Both the position numbers and the translations under genes were made by a program. This document shows, in pieces, positions 8,783-18,396 of a stretch of 64,000 nucleotides of DNA; position 1 is the stretch's first letter, and the number at the start of each line of letters is the position of its first letter. Source of the DNA: DATKFM01 sp963810485. GTDB lineage: Bacteria > Pseudomonadota > Alphaproteobacteria > Dongiales > Dongiaceae. The notes beneath the pieces are model-generated. The model made no database searches, was not told where the DNA came from, and was given only the letters and a program-made list of their open reading frames with translations. The stretch lies in assembly GCA_963810485.1 (NCBI GenBank), contig CAWENQ010000005.1:558001-622000 (forward strand), in the 5' to 3' direction.

Positions 8783-10591
8783 CTAATTCGCCTGCCGCCG
8801 CAGGAAGGCGGGGATGTCGAGGATCTCGTCATCGCCGTTGCGGGGAGCAAGCCGGTCTGCCGGGTCCAGACCGCTCAGTCGCGGCTGTGCCTGCTGCGGC
8901 GCCGGCTGTGAAGCCGGACGCTGCGGGGCGGGCTCGCCGGTGGAGACGCGGTTCATCATCGCCGCGGGTGTGGCCGAGCGCAGATCCTGGCCGGTCTTCT
9001 GCGCCCAGCTCGCCGCAGTGCTGGTCATGCGCGAGAAGATGCCGCCACTGCGCTTTGGCGCGGAATCGCCGGCCTGCGCCGCCGGAGCCTGCAGAGGTGC
9101 CTGCATCTGCGGCTGCGGCGCCGGTTCGGCGTAGTAGGCCGGTTGCGGCGCATATTGCGGCATCACCTGCGGTGCCGGCTGCTGCGCCGGTGCCGCATGC
9201 ATTGGCGCCTGCATCTGCGGTTGCGGCGCGGGTGGCTGAGCGACAAACGGCAATTCCGCCATCTGCTGCTGCGGCCTCGCTTCCATGCGCGGCTGCGGCG
9301 CCTGCCGGACCTCCGGCGCAGGCGCGTAGACCGGCTGCGGCGCAGGCTGAGCGGCCTGCACCTGGGGCTGCATGCGCGCTTGCGGGGCCGGCTGCATTTG
9401 CGGCTGGGCATACATCTGCGGCGCCGGCTGCAAGTTCACCGCCGCCTGCGCGGTGTAGGCCGGCATGGACGGAGACGGATACTCCTGCACCCGCATGTCG
9501 CGGCCCTGCATCACCATCGGCTGCGGCGCCGGCTGGATCGTCTGCGCCTCAGCGATGGACGGCGTGTTCAGCATGCGGCCGCCCTTGGCGACGAGGGTGA
9601 GGGACGGGCGCGGCTGCGCCATCGCCTCGGCTTCGATGCCGGTGGCGACGACGGAGATGCGCACCCGGCCTTCCAGCTCGCGATCGAAGGTGGAGCCGAA
9701 GATGATGTTGGCTTCGGGATCGACTTCGTCGCGGATGCGGTTGGCCGCCTCGTCGACTTCGAACAGAGTCATGTCGAAGCCGCCGGTGATGTTGATGAGC
9801 ACGCCGCGCGCGCCCTTCATGGAGACATCGTCCAGCAGCGGGTTGGAGATGGCGGCCTCGGCGGCGGCCACGGCGCGATTCTCGCCCTCGGCCTCGCCGG
9901 TGCCCATCATCGCCTTGCCCATCTCGCTCATGACCGTGCGGATATCGGCGAAGTCGAGGTTGATCAGGCCGGGCATGACCATCAGGTCGGTGACGCCGCG
10001 GACGCCGGAATGCAGCACCTGATCGGCCATCGCGAAGGCGTCGGCAAAGGTCGTCTTCTCGTTGGCGATCCGGAACAGGTTCTGGTTGGGGATGATGATC
10101 AGCGTGTCGACATATTGCTGTAGTTCCTTGATGCCGCTTTCGGCCAGGCGCATGCGGTGCGTGCCTTCGAAGTGGAAGGGCTTGGTCACCACGCCGACCG
10201 TCAGGATGCCATGCTCGCGCGCCGCACGGGCGATGACCGGCGCAGCACCCGTGCCGGTGCCGCCGCCCATGCCGGCGGTGATGAACACCATGTTGGAGCC
10301 CTGCAATTCCGAGACGATATGCTCCAGCGCCTCTTCAGCGGCGGCGCGGCCGATATCGGGCCGCGAGCCCGCGCCCAGACCCTGGGTGATGTTCAGGCCG
10401 AGCTGGATCCGCCGGTCGCAGATCGACTGCGCCAGCGCCTGCGCGTCGGTGTTCGTCACCATGAACTCGACGCCTTCCAGGTTCGACCGGATCATGTTGT
10501 TGACGGCATTGCCGCCGGCGCCGCCGACGCCGATCACGGTGATGCGTGGCTTGATCTCGTTGGTGTTGCGGGGTGTTGTGAGATTTAGCAT
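8783..10591 (-). CDS. ftsZ: cell division GTPase FtsZ
   Basis: This encodes 602 residues, much longer than the about 390 of E. coli but in the range of alphaproteobacteria with long linkers. FtsZ is the tubulin-like GTPase that forms the Z ring. The tubulin signature GGGTGTGA is at residues 109-116 and the nucleotide-binding GVGGAGGNAVNNM at 21-33. After the GTPase and C-terminal domains (to about 340), a Pro/Gln/Ala/Met-rich linker of over 200 residues runs to a conserved tail, DDEILDIPAFLRRQ, the FtsA-binding peptide. It is the last gene of the dcw cluster. Confidence 0.98.
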   Translation of the reverse strand: MLNLTTPRNTNEIKPRITVIGVGGAGGNAVNNMIRSNLEGVEFMVTNTDAQALAQSICDRRIQLGLNITQGLGAGSRPDIGRAAAEEALEHIVSELQGSNMVFITAGMGGGTGTGAAPVIARAAREHGILTVGVVTKPFHFEGTHRMRLAESGIKELQQYVDTLIIIPNQNLFRIANEKTTFADAFAMADQVLHSGVRGVTDLMVMPGLINLDFADIRTVMSEMGKAMMGTGEAEGENRAVAAAEAAISNPLLDDVSMKGARGVLINITGGFDMTLFEVDEAANRIRDEVDPEANIIFGSTFDRELEGRVRISVVATGIEAEAMAQPRPSLTLVAKGGRMLNTPSIAEAQTIQPAPQPMVMQGRDMRVQEYPSPSMPAYTAQAAVNLQPAPQMYAQPQMQPAPQARMQPQVQAAQPAPQPVYAPAPEVRQAPQPRMEARPQQQMAELPFVAQPPAPQPQMQAPMHAAPAQQPAPQVMPQYAPQPAYYAEPAPQPQMQAPLQAPAAQAGDSAPKRSGGIFSRMTSTAASWAQKTGQDLRSATPAAMMNRVSTGEPAPQRPASQPAPQQAQPRLSGLDPADRLAPRNGDDEILDIPAFLRRQAN

Positions 10592-10685
10592 TTAGGCCTC
10601 CAATCTATAGGCTTCTAGTCAGTTGCACCGACCGAGGTCGGTTGGTTGGTCGCCCGGACGGCCACCCGCCGCCGGATCGTTGCGG

Positions 10686-11945
10686 TCAAAAATTTTCACG
10701 GAACCAGTGGCCAAGACGCCCGAAGACGCCGTTGGACTCTCCCGTTGAGATCAAACGCCCCGGCCGGAGCGTTTCGACATCGGCCGCCAGCGCGTAGGCC
10801 AGAAGGCCCGCCGCGGTGGCGAATGCGGGGCCGCCGGTCGCCTCGGCCAGGCCGCCGACGCGGATCGGACGGCCCATGCGGACCTGCTTGTCGAGGACCA
10901 GCGCCGCCAGCTCGCGGACGCCCGAGAGCTGGCTGGCGCCGCCGGTCAGGACGACGCGGCGGCCGGCGATCTTGTCGAAGCCGCCGGCCTCGAGATGCGA
11001 GCGCACGAGCTCGAACGTCTCTTCCATCCGGGGCTGGACGATGCCGACGAGGATCGATCGCGGTATCGTCGTCGATTGCGCGGGATCCTCTTCGCCGACC
11101 TGCGGCACGGTGATCATGTCGCGCTCGTCGGCGGGCGAGGGGATGCAGTTGCCGTACAGCGTCTTCATGCGCTCGGCATGGACCAGCGGCGTCGACAGCC
11201 CGCGGGCGATGTCGTTGGTGACATGGCCGCCGCCGATCGGAATGGCGTCGGTGAAGACGACGTTGCCGTCGAAGAACACGGCGATGGTGGTGGTGCCGCC
11301 GCCCATGTCGATGACGGTGACGCCCAGCTCCATCTCGTCCTCGACCAGGGTCGCGAGGCCGGCGGCATAGGGCGACACCACCAGCGCCTGGATATCCAGG
11401 TGGCAGCGCTGCACGCAGGTCTGCAGGTTGCGCAGCGGCCCGGCGGCGGCGGTGACCAGATGCATGTCGACGCCCAGCTTGTCGCCGAACATGCCGCGCG
11501 GATCGCGGATGCCGCGGCTGCCGTCGATGGAGTAGCTGACGGGGATGCAGTGGATCAGCCGGCGATCCTGCGGCGACTGATAGACGGTGGAGAAATCCAG
11601 CACCTTGCGCAGGTCGCCGTCGCTGACTTCCTGGCCGGCGATCGCCACCTCCACGCCGATGGTCTGGGAGTGGGGATAGCCGCCGGAGACGTTGACGATG
11701 ACTTCGCGAATTGTTTCGCCGGCCATCTGCTCGGCGGCATGGACGGTTGACAGGATAGCGCGCTCGGCGGCCTCCATGTCGACGATCGTGCCGCCGCGCA
11801 CGCCATGCGCGACCTGGTGCCCGATGCCGGTCACCTGCGGCTGCCCGTTATCGCCGGTACGGGCGATGAAGCAGCAGATCTTTGTCGTCCCCACGTCGAG
11901 AGCGGCAATCAATCCGCCGCGCGGAGCCGGTTTCGGCTTCCTCAT
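10686..11945 (-). CDS. ftsA: cell division protein FtsA
   Basis: This encodes 419 residues of the actin/Hsp70-fold ATPase family that tethers FtsZ to the membrane. Visible parts are the phosphate-1 region GLIAALDVGTTKICCFIA, the phosphate-2 region VTVIDMGGGTTTIAVF, the adenosine-side VVLTGGASQLSGVRELA, and the C-terminal amphipathic membrane-targeting helix GRLGHWFRENF. The gap to ftsZ is 94 bp and to ftsQ 27 bp, which fits the ftsQ-ftsA-ftsZ order. Confidence 0.97.
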   Translation of the reverse strand: MRKPKPAPRGGLIAALDVGTTKICCFIARTGDNGQPQVTGIGHQVAHGVRGGTIVDMEAAERAILSTVHAAEQMAGETIREVIVNVSGGYPHSQTIGVEVAIAGQEVSDGDLRKVLDFSTVYQSPQDRRLIHCIPVSYSIDGSRGIRDPRGMFGDKLGVDMHLVTAAAGPLRNLQTCVQRCHLDIQALVVSPYAAGLATLVEDEMELGVTVIDMGGGTTTIAVFFDGNVVFTDAIPIGGGHVTNDIARGLSTPLVHAERMKTLYGNCIPSPADERDMITVPQVGEEDPAQSTTIPRSILVGIVQPRMEETFELVRSHLEAGGFDKIAGRRVVLTGGASQLSGVRELAALVLDKQVRMGRPIRVGGLAEATGGPAFATAAGLLAYALAADVETLRPGRLISTGESNGVFGRLGHWFRENF

Positions 11946-11972
11946 ATTGAACCACCCATCGTCATCACATGT

Positions 11973-12869
11973 TCACGTGTCATTGCCGTCTTCCTTCTCG
12001 CGGGTGACGGCGGTCGGCGCCAAACGCACCAGAAGCTGCGCGGGCACGCGCAGATCGATCACGGTCAGGTCGCGTTCGAGAATGCCGAAGTCGCGCTCCA
12101 GCCGGGCGAGTTGGCTCCAGGCTTCGGCGGCGCGGTCTTGCGGCAGCTTCACATCCGTGCCGTTGACGAAATGTAGATTCCAGCGGCGCTCGCCGACCCG
12201 GATGGCGGCCTGGACCTGGACCTGCAGCTCCGGCTGCGTCGCTAGCATCTCCAGAAGTTCGGCGGTGTGTTCGGGCGCGCCCACGCCGACCACCAGCGGC
12301 AGTGCGGTAAAGCGCTGCGGCTGTGGCTCGGCGATCACCTCGCCCTTGCGGCTCAGCAGCCGCAACTGCCGCTCATGCTGCCAGAGCGCCATCGGCTCGG
12401 CCTCGACGATGTGCAGGTAGAGCGTATCCGGCAGGCGGCGCTCGACGGTCACGGACTCGATCCAGGGCAGGGCGGCGACACGTTCGCGCGCCGCCTGGAG
12501 ATCGATGTCGAAGATCGGGTGGCCGATGCGGACATCTAGGGCGCGGAGTACCTGAGACGACGTCGTCTGATTGCGGCCCTCGGCGAGAACCTTGTTGACC
12601 ACGAAGCCGGCATCGGCGCTGACCGACACCAGGCCATCGCCCAGCACGGCCATCTGCCGGCCGACAAAACCGCTGGTCGCGATCCAGAATGTCGCGCCGG
12701 CAACCGCGGCGATAGCCAGCAGGCCGCCGCCCCATTGCAGGACCAGGCGCAAATGGCGCGGCAAGGGCCGCCGCCGCGCCGCCGCCGCGCGGTCATTGCG
12801 CTTGCCGGCCCGGGCAACGCGCACCGGCGCCCGCATCTCGCGGTCGGGTCTTGCGCTCAGGGATCGCAT
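11973..12869 (-). CDS. ftsQ: cell division protein FtsQ
   Basis: This encodes 298 residues from the ATG at 12869. A GGAG sequence about nine bases upstream supports this start over the in-frame codon at 12890. The Arg-rich cytoplasmic tail (1-40) is followed by one membrane helix (about 43-66) and a POTRA domain that includes LPWIESVTVERRLPDTLYLHI. FtsQ is the bitopic divisome scaffold that recruits the FtsB-FtsL pair and FtsWI. The start lies inside the end of ddl, a 13-base overlap, indicating coupling. Confidence 0.95.
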   Translation of the reverse strand: MRSLSARPDREMRAPVRVARAGKRNDRAAAARRRPLPRHLRLVLQWGGGLLAIAAVAGATFWIATSGFVGRQMAVLGDGLVSVSADAGFVVNKVLAEGRNQTTSSQVLRALDVRIGHPIFDIDLQAARERVAALPWIESVTVERRLPDTLYLHIVEAEPMALWQHERQLRLLSRKGEVIAEPQPQRFTALPLVVGVGAPEHTAELLEMLATQPELQVQVQAAIRVGERRWNLHFVNGTDVKLPQDRAAEAWSQLARLERDFGILERDLTVIDLRVPAQLLVRLAPTAVTREKEDGNDT

Positions 12870-13777
12870 TGCGCGTTCTCCACCATCCAACTCACCAGTT
12901 CGGGAAAAGAGATGCCGACATGCAGCGCCTGTTCCGGCGCCAGCGACAGCGGCGTCATGCCCGGCTGCGTGTTGACTTCCAGCAGATAAAGTTTCTCCGG
13001 CCCACCGCCCTCGGTGTCGTCATAGCGGAAGTCGGAGCGGCTGACGCCGCGGCAGCCCAGCGCCTCATGGGCGCGCTTGGCGATACGCAAGGCTTCGTCG
13101 AATACCGCCTTCGGAATCTGCGCGGGAATGACGTGATCGGTCTTGCCGCCGGTGTATTTCGCCTCGTAGTCATAGAAATCGTTGCGCGACTTCAGCTCCG
13201 TGACGGTCAGCGCGCGGTCGCCCATGACGGCGACGGTGAGCTCGCGGCCGGGAATGAAACGTTCCACCAGCACGGCGGAGCCGAACTGCCATTGCTCGCC
13301 GGTCGGCAGCACCTTGTTGTCGCCCTTGCGCACGATCATGACGCCGACGCTGGATCCTTCATGGGTCGGCTTGAACACATAAGGCCGCGGCACGGGATCG
13401 GCGCGGCTCAGGCTGTCGACATCGACCACCTTGCCGTCGGGGCAGCGGATGTTGTTCGCGGCGAAGACCCGCTTGGCGGTCGGCTTGTCCATCGCCAGCG
13501 CCGACGCCAGCACGCCTGAATGGGTGTAGGGAATGCCCAGTAGATTGAGGATGCCCTGCACGCAGCCATCCTCGCCGAAACGGCCGTGGAGGGCGTTGAA
13601 GACCACGTCGGGCCGGGGCTCCAGCGCTTTCACCAGCGCCACCACGTCGCGGCTGACGTCGATTTCGTGGACGTCATAGCCGGCCTGCCGCAGACCGTCG
13701 GCGCAGGCCTTGCCGCTGACCAGCGACACTTCGCGTTCGGCGGATGGACCACCGAGGAGAACGGCAACGCGCTTCAT
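12857..13777 (-). CDS. ddl: D-alanine--D-alanine ligase
   Basis: This encodes 306 residues starting MKRVAVLLGGPSAEREVSL at 13777. The ATG overlaps the murB stop as ATGA. The ATP-grasp fold shows N-terminal GGPSAEREVSL, KPTHEGSSVGVMIV in the ATP-binding region, and LYLLEVNTQPGMTPLSL with the metal-binding Glu/Asn residues near the C-terminus. It makes the D-Ala-D-Ala dipeptide that MurF adds to the precursor. An in-frame upstream extension exists but precedes the conserved start. Confidence 0.97.
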   Translation of the reverse strand: MKRVAVLLGGPSAEREVSLVSGKACADGLRQAGYDVHEIDVSRDVVALVKALEPRPDVVFNALHGRFGEDGCVQGILNLLGIPYTHSGVLASALAMDKPTAKRVFAANNIRCPDGKVVDVDSLSRADPVPRPYVFKPTHEGSSVGVMIVRKGDNKVLPTGEQWQFGSAVLVERFIPGRELTVAVMGDRALTVTELKSRNDFYDYEAKYTGGKTDHVIPAQIPKAVFDEALRIAKRAHEALGCRGVSRSDFRYDDTEGGGPEKLYLLEVNTQPGMTPLSLAPEQALHVGISFPELVSWMVENAQCDP

Positions 13778-14724
13778 GGGGCAGCCCCCCTTCTGGCAGG
13801 CACGCCGATGCGGCGGATTTCCCACTGCAGGTCGACGCCGCTCTGCGCCTTGACCCGGCGGCGCACTTCCTCGCCGAGGGATTCGATGTCGGCAGCGGTG
13901 GCGTCACCGGTGTTGATCAGGAAGTTGCAATGCTTCTCCGACATCATGGCGCCGCCGACGCGCAGCCCGCGGCAGCCGGCCGCGTCGATCAGCTCCCAGG
14001 CCTTGCGGCCCTGGGCTTCCGGTGCGGTCGGATTGGCGAAGGTGCTGCCGCCGGTGCGGGTGCGGATCGGCTGCGTGCTCTCGCGCTTGTCCTGGATTTC
14101 CTTCATGCGCTGGCCGATGGCGACGGGATCGTCGGCGCTGCCCTGCAGTTCCGCCTGGAGAAAGATCCAATCCTCGGCGACCGCGGAATGGCGGTAAGTG
14201 AAGCCGAGCTCGGCCAGCGTCAGGCGATGCAGCCGGCCGCGGCTGTCGAGCGCCTCCGCACTGACAGTCACGTCCTTCATCTCTTTGCCATAGGCGCCGC
14301 CATTCATGCGCAGGGCGCCGCCGATGGTGCCGGGGATGCCGCTGAGGAATTCCAGGCCGGCCACGCCGGCATTGCGCGCCGCCAACGCTACGTTGAGGTC
14401 CAGCGCCCCGGCACCGGCACGGACTGTCGTGCGGCCGATCTCGACGCCGGCGAAGTCGCGGCCGAGACGGATGACCACGCCGGGCACGCCGCCATCGCGC
14501 ACCAGAAGGTTGGAGCCGACGCCGATCACCGTGACCGGCACATCGGTGGGCTTGGTCATCAGGAAGGCAGCGAGGTCGTCGCGGTCGGCCGGACGGAATG
14601 AGACTTCGGCCGGCCCGCCGACGCGGAACCAGGTGATGCCGGCCAGCGCCGCATTCTCGGTGTAGCGCCCGCGCACCGCCGGCAACCGTTCGAGCAGGGT
14701 TTGCATTTTCTGCGCCGCCATCAT
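13774..14724 (-). CDS. murB: UDP-N-acetylenolpyruvoylglucosamine reductase MurB
   Basis: This encodes 316 residues from an ATG at 14724 that overlaps the murC stop; a second ATG at 14721 is equally placed. MurB is the FAD enzyme that reduces enolpyruvyl-UDP-GlcNAc to UDP-MurNAc. Key segments are ITWFRVGGPAEV and VIGVGSNLLVRDGG in the FAD domain, FLSGIPGTIGGALRMNGGAYG, and RTGGSTFANP containing the catalytic Ser. The C-terminal EKHCNFLINTGDATA is typical of type I/II enzymes. Confidence 0.97.
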   Translation of the reverse strand: MMAAQKMQTLLERLPAVRGRYTENAALAGITWFRVGGPAEVSFRPADRDDLAAFLMTKPTDVPVTVIGVGSNLLVRDGGVPGVVIRLGRDFAGVEIGRTTVRAGAGALDLNVALAARNAGVAGLEFLSGIPGTIGGALRMNGGAYGKEMKDVTVSAEALDSRGRLHRLTLAELGFTYRHSAVAEDWIFLQAELQGSADDPVAIGQRMKEIQDKRESTQPIRTRTGGSTFANPTAPEAQGRKAWELIDAAGCRGLRVGGAMMSEKHCNFLINTGDATAADIESLGEEVRRRVKAQSGVDLQWEIRRIGVPARRGAAP

Positions 14725-16160
14725 CGTGCATTCCCCGCGGCAGCCTGGGGCTTGCCCAGGAGCTTCGACAGCTCTTCCGGCAGCGCATGGGCCCAATTGG
14801 TGATGCTGCCGGCACCCAGGCAGACGACGAGATCGCCGGACGCGGCCAGCTCGGCCACCATGCCCGCCAGTTGCGCCGGATCCTGCAGCGGCACGGCATG
14901 ACGATGGCCGCGAGTGCGCAGGCCCTGGACGAAGGAGTTGCGATTCACGCCCTCGATCGGCGGCTCACCGGCGGCGTAGACGTCGGCAACAATCACATGG
15001 TCGGCGTCGTTGAAGCAGCCGCAGAATTCTTCGAACAGGTTGGCGAGGCGGGTGTAGCGGTGCGGCTGCACCACGGCGATCACCTTGCCCTTGGTGCCGG
15101 CGCGGGCGGCGCGCAGCACGGCGGCGATTTCCACGGGATGGTGGCCGTAATCGTCGATGACGATGATGCCGTTGACTTCGCCGGTCTTGGTGAAGCGGCG
15201 CTTGACGCCGCCAAAGGCCGCCAGGCCGCGGCGCATCACGTTGTCGTGGATGCCCAGCTCGTTGGCGATGGCGATGGCGACCAGGGAATTCTGCACATTA
15301 TGCGCGCCCATCATCGGCAGGCGGATATTGCCGACGGTGCGGGTCGCGTCATGCTTGCGATCGGTGATGATGGCGTCGAAGGTGGCGCCGCCGGCGCTGA
15401 TGCTCACATTCACGGCGCGCACATCGGCCTGCGGGCTCATGCCGTAGGTGACGATGCGCCGGTCCGACAGCCGCGGGATCATCGCCTGCACCACGGGATG
15501 ATCGATGCAGAGCACGGCGAAGCCGTAGAACGGGATGTTCTCGACGAACTGCTCATAGGCGCGGTTCATCGCCTCGACCGTGCCGTAGTGATCCAGATGC
15601 TCGGGATCCATGTTGGTGACGACGGCAATCGTGGCCGGCAGTTTGACGAAAGTCCCGTCGGATTCGTCGGCTTCCACCACCATCCAGTCGCCGCGGCCGA
15701 GGCGAGCGTTGGTGCCCATGTTGTTGACGATGCCGCCGATGACGATGGTGGGGTCCAGCTTGGCGGTATCGAACAGCGAGGCGACCAGCGAGGTCGTGGT
15801 GGTCTTGCCATGGGTGCCGCCGATGGCGACCGACCATTTCAGCCGCATCAGCTCGCCCAGCATCTCTGCGCGGCGCACGACCGGCAGCAGGCGGCTGCGG
15901 GCGGCAATGAGCTCGGGATTGTCGGCCTTCACGGCGGAAGAGATGACGATCACCTCGGCATCCGCGAGATTCTCCTCGCGATGGCCGATCTCGATGGGGA
16001 TGCCCATGGCGCGCAGGCGCTTGACGTTGGCGTTGTCGGCCAGATCGCTGCCGCGCACCTTGTAGTTCAGGCTGTGCAGGATCTCGGCGATGCCACTCAT
16101 GCCGATGCCGCCGATGCCGACGAAATGGATCGTGCCGATCTTGAAGGGCAGGTCCTTCAT
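14721..16160 (-). CDS. murC: UDP-N-acetylmuramate--L-alanine ligase MurC
   Basis: This encodes 479 residues from MKDLPFKIGTIHFVGIGGIG at 16160. The ATG overlaps the murG stop by ATGA. MurC adds the first amino acid (L-Ala) to UDP-MurNAc. The N-terminal Rossmann-like domain has VGIGGIGMSGIAEIL, the ATP-binding loop is GTHGKTTTTSLVASLF, and the central domain has MDPEHLDHYGT and DDYGHHPVEI. The C-terminus KLLGKPQAAAGNAR ends the frame. Confidence 0.97.
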   Translation of the reverse strand: MKDLPFKIGTIHFVGIGGIGMSGIAEILHSLNYKVRGSDLADNANVKRLRAMGIPIEIGHREENLADAEVIVISSAVKADNPELIAARSRLLPVVRRAEMLGELMRLKWSVAIGGTHGKTTTTSLVASLFDTAKLDPTIVIGGIVNNMGTNARLGRGDWMVVEADESDGTFVKLPATIAVVTNMDPEHLDHYGTVEAMNRAYEQFVENIPFYGFAVLCIDHPVVQAMIPRLSDRRIVTYGMSPQADVRAVNVSISAGGATFDAIITDRKHDATRTVGNIRLPMMGAHNVQNSLVAIAIANELGIHDNVMRRGLAAFGGVKRRFTKTGEVNGIIVIDDYGHHPVEIAAVLRAARAGTKGKVIAVVQPHRYTRLANLFEEFCGCFNDADHVIVADVYAAGEPPIEGVNRNSFVQGLRTRGHRHAVPLQDPAQLAGMVAELAASGDLVVCLGAGSITNWAHALPEELSKLLGKPQAAAGNAR

Positions 16161-17275
16161 GCCGCGGCCTCCTGCTTCATGCCGTTGCCGGGCGCCAGCG
16201 CCGACACCAAATCGGCCAGCCGGTCCGCCGCATCGACCCGGCCGCTGCCTCGCGCTGCCGCGGCGGCGGTGGCGAGGTCCGCGGGCTTGTCCATCAGATC
16301 GCCGAGGTACTTGGCCAGCAGCGCAGGCGTCAGCGCCGCTTCCGGCAGCAGCCAGGCGCCGCCGGCCTTGGCGATCACCTGGGCATTGGCCGTCTGGTGG
16401 TCGTCGGTCGCATGGGGATAGGGGATCAGCAGGGCGGGCCGCCCGGCCGCGGCCAGTTCCGCCACCGTGGAGGCACCCGAGCGCGCCACCACCAGATGGC
16501 AGTCGCGCAGCCGCTGGGGAATATCGGTGAAGAATGGCGCCAGCTCGGCGGAAACCTTGAGTTCGGCGTATGTCGATTTCACGCGCTCGAGATCCTCGGC
16601 GCGGCATTGCTGTACCAGGGCGAGCCGCCGGCGCTTGTCTTCCGGCAGCAGCGCGACGGCTTCCGGCAGCAGGCGGCCGAAGGCGCGGGCGCCCTGGCTG
16701 CCGCCGGTGACCAGCAGGTTGAACTTGCCGTTCGCTTCCGGCGTCGCGTAGGTCGCGATGGACAGCGCGGCGATGGCCGGACGCACCGGATTGCCGGTGA
16801 CGATGACACGGTCGGCCTCGGCGATGGCGCCGGGGAAGGACGCGGCAATGCGCGTGGCCCTGCGTGCCAGCAGGCGGTTGGCGCGGCCGAGTATGGCGTT
16901 CTGCTCATGGAGCACGGTGGGCACGCCGGCGAAGCTGGCGGCCAGGATCGTCGGCACGGAAGCGTAGCCGCCGAAGCCCACGGCGACGCCCGGCTTCAAT
17001 TGCGCCATCAGGCTGCGTGCCTGGAAGAAACCGACGCCCAGCTGCACCACGCTCTGGGCGCGGCGCACCAGGCTGCCGCCGGCAACGCCGCCGGCGCTGA
17101 TGCGATGCAGTTCGACGGAGGCCATGCGCTCGCCGAAGCCAGTGCCGCGGGGATCGGTGATCAGGGCGACGCGATAGCCCCGGCCGATCAGCACCGCGGC
17201 CAGCGCCTCCGCCGGAAACAGATGGCCGCCGGTGCCGCCGGCGGCGAGCACGATGAGGGCGCGCGCGGCGGTCAT
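16157..17275 (-). CDS. murG: UDP-GlcNAc:lipid I transferase MurG
   Basis: This encodes 372 residues starting MTAARALIVLAAGGTGGHLF at 17275, overlapping the ftsW stop by ATGA. MurG is the peripheral membrane GT28 enzyme that converts lipid I to lipid II. Diagnostic segments are GGTGGHLFPAEALA (loop 1), VGFGGYASVPTILAA, VLHEQNAILGRANR, and LVTGGSQGARAF in the C-terminal domain. VARSGASTVAELAAAGRPALLIPYP forms the UDP-GlcNAc site. Confidence 0.97.
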   Translation of the reverse strand: MTAARALIVLAAGGTGGHLFPAEALAAVLIGRGYRVALITDPRGTGFGERMASVELHRISAGGVAGGSLVRRAQSVVQLGVGFFQARSLMAQLKPGVAVGFGGYASVPTILAASFAGVPTVLHEQNAILGRANRLLARRATRIAASFPGAIAEADRVIVTGNPVRPAIAALSIATYATPEANGKFNLLVTGGSQGARAFGRLLPEAVALLPEDKRRRLALVQQCRAEDLERVKSTYAELKVSAELAPFFTDIPQRLRDCHLVVARSGASTVAELAAAGRPALLIPYPHATDDHQTANAQVIAKAGGAWLLPEAALTPALLAKYLGDLMDKPADLATAAAAARGSGRVDAADRLADLVSALAPGNGMKQEAAA

Positions 17276-18396
17276 GGTGTGTCTCCCAGGCCGGCGCGGC
17301 GGCGGGTCAGCGCCAGCACCAGGCCCATGGACAGCGCCAGCGACAGCAGCGACGAGCCGCCATAGCTGATGAAGGGCAGGGTCATGCCCTTGGTCGGCAC
17401 CAGATGCAGCGCCGACGCCATGTTGACGATCGCCTGCAGGCCGAACGCAGTCAGCAGGCCACCGGTCGCCAGCAGCACGAACAGATTCTGCTCGCTCATC
17501 AGCCGGGACATGCCGCGCAGCACGACGAAGGCGAACAGCGCCACCAGCAGCAGGCAGAGCAGCACGCCGAACTCCTCGCCGGCGACGGCGAAGATGAAAT
17601 CGGCATGGGCGTCGGGCAGCACTTCCTTGACCGTGCCTTCGCCGGGGCCGCGGCCGATCAGGCCGCCATTCATGAAGGCCTCCAAGGAGCGCTCGACCTG
17701 GTAGCGGTCGCCGACGGCGGGATCGAGGAAGCTGTCGATGCGCTCGCGCACATGGGCCAGGGAGAAATAGGCGCCGGTGACTCCGGCGATGCCGCCGCCC
17801 ACCAGCAGCGCGACCCAGATGATCGGCAACCCGGCCAGGAAGAACTGCACGAACCAGGTGGCCGAGATGATCACGGTCATGCCGAGGTCCGGCTGCAGCA
17901 GCAGCAGGGAAGCGACGACAGCGAAGAGTGCCAGGCAGAGCAGGTTGCCGGGCATGGCCTGCTTGCCGTGCTGGGCCGCCAGCAGCCAGGCGGCGACGAT
18001 GGCGAAGGTGGGCTTGAAGAATTCCGAGGGTTGCAGCGAGAAGCCGCCAATGGACACCCAGCGGGTGGCGCCCTTGATTTCGCTGCCGGCGACCAGCGTC
18101 AGCGCGGTCAGGCCGAGCGCGACGGCGAAGCCGATGACCGACAGGCGCCGCAGCGCCTTCAGGTTCAGCGTGGAGACGCTGAAGATGATCGCCGCCGCCA
18201 CCGGCAGCATCATCAGATGGTGCCGCGCCAGGTAGAAGCGGTCGAGGCCGATGCGCTGGGACACCGCCGGGCTGGCGGCCAGCACCAGGATGGCGCCGCA
18301 GAACATCAGGGCGAACAGCGCCAGCATCATCCAGCGGTCGACGGTCCACCACCAGCGGCCCAGCAGACTCGTGTCGGTGCGCGCGAAGGTGATCAT
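17272..18396 (-). CDS. ftsW: lipid II polymerase / flippase-family SEDS protein FtsW
   Basis: This encodes 374 residues starting MITFARTDTSLLGRWWWTVD at 18396, overlapping the murD stop by four bases. It is a ten-helix SEDS protein, the septal glycosyltransferase partner of FtsI. Markers are KGATRWVSIGGFSLQPSEF in the second half of the N-terminal domain, LLLLQPDLGMT, GRGPGEGTVKEVLPDAHADF and the C-terminal PFISYGGSSLLSLALSMGL. Confidence 0.97.
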   Translation of the reverse strand: MITFARTDTSLLGRWWWTVDRWMMLALFALMFCGAILVLAASPAVSQRIGLDRFYLARHHLMMLPVAAAIIFSVSTLNLKALRRLSVIGFAVALGLTALTLVAGSEIKGATRWVSIGGFSLQPSEFFKPTFAIVAAWLLAAQHGKQAMPGNLLCLALFAVVASLLLLQPDLGMTVIISATWFVQFFLAGLPIIWVALLVGGGIAGVTGAYFSLAHVRERIDSFLDPAVGDRYQVERSLEAFMNGGLIGRGPGEGTVKEVLPDAHADFIFAVAGEEFGVLLCLLLVALFAFVVLRGMSRLMSEQNLFVLLATGGLLTAFGLQAIVNMASALHLVPTKGMTLPFISYGGSSLLSLALSMGLVLALTRRRAGLGDTP

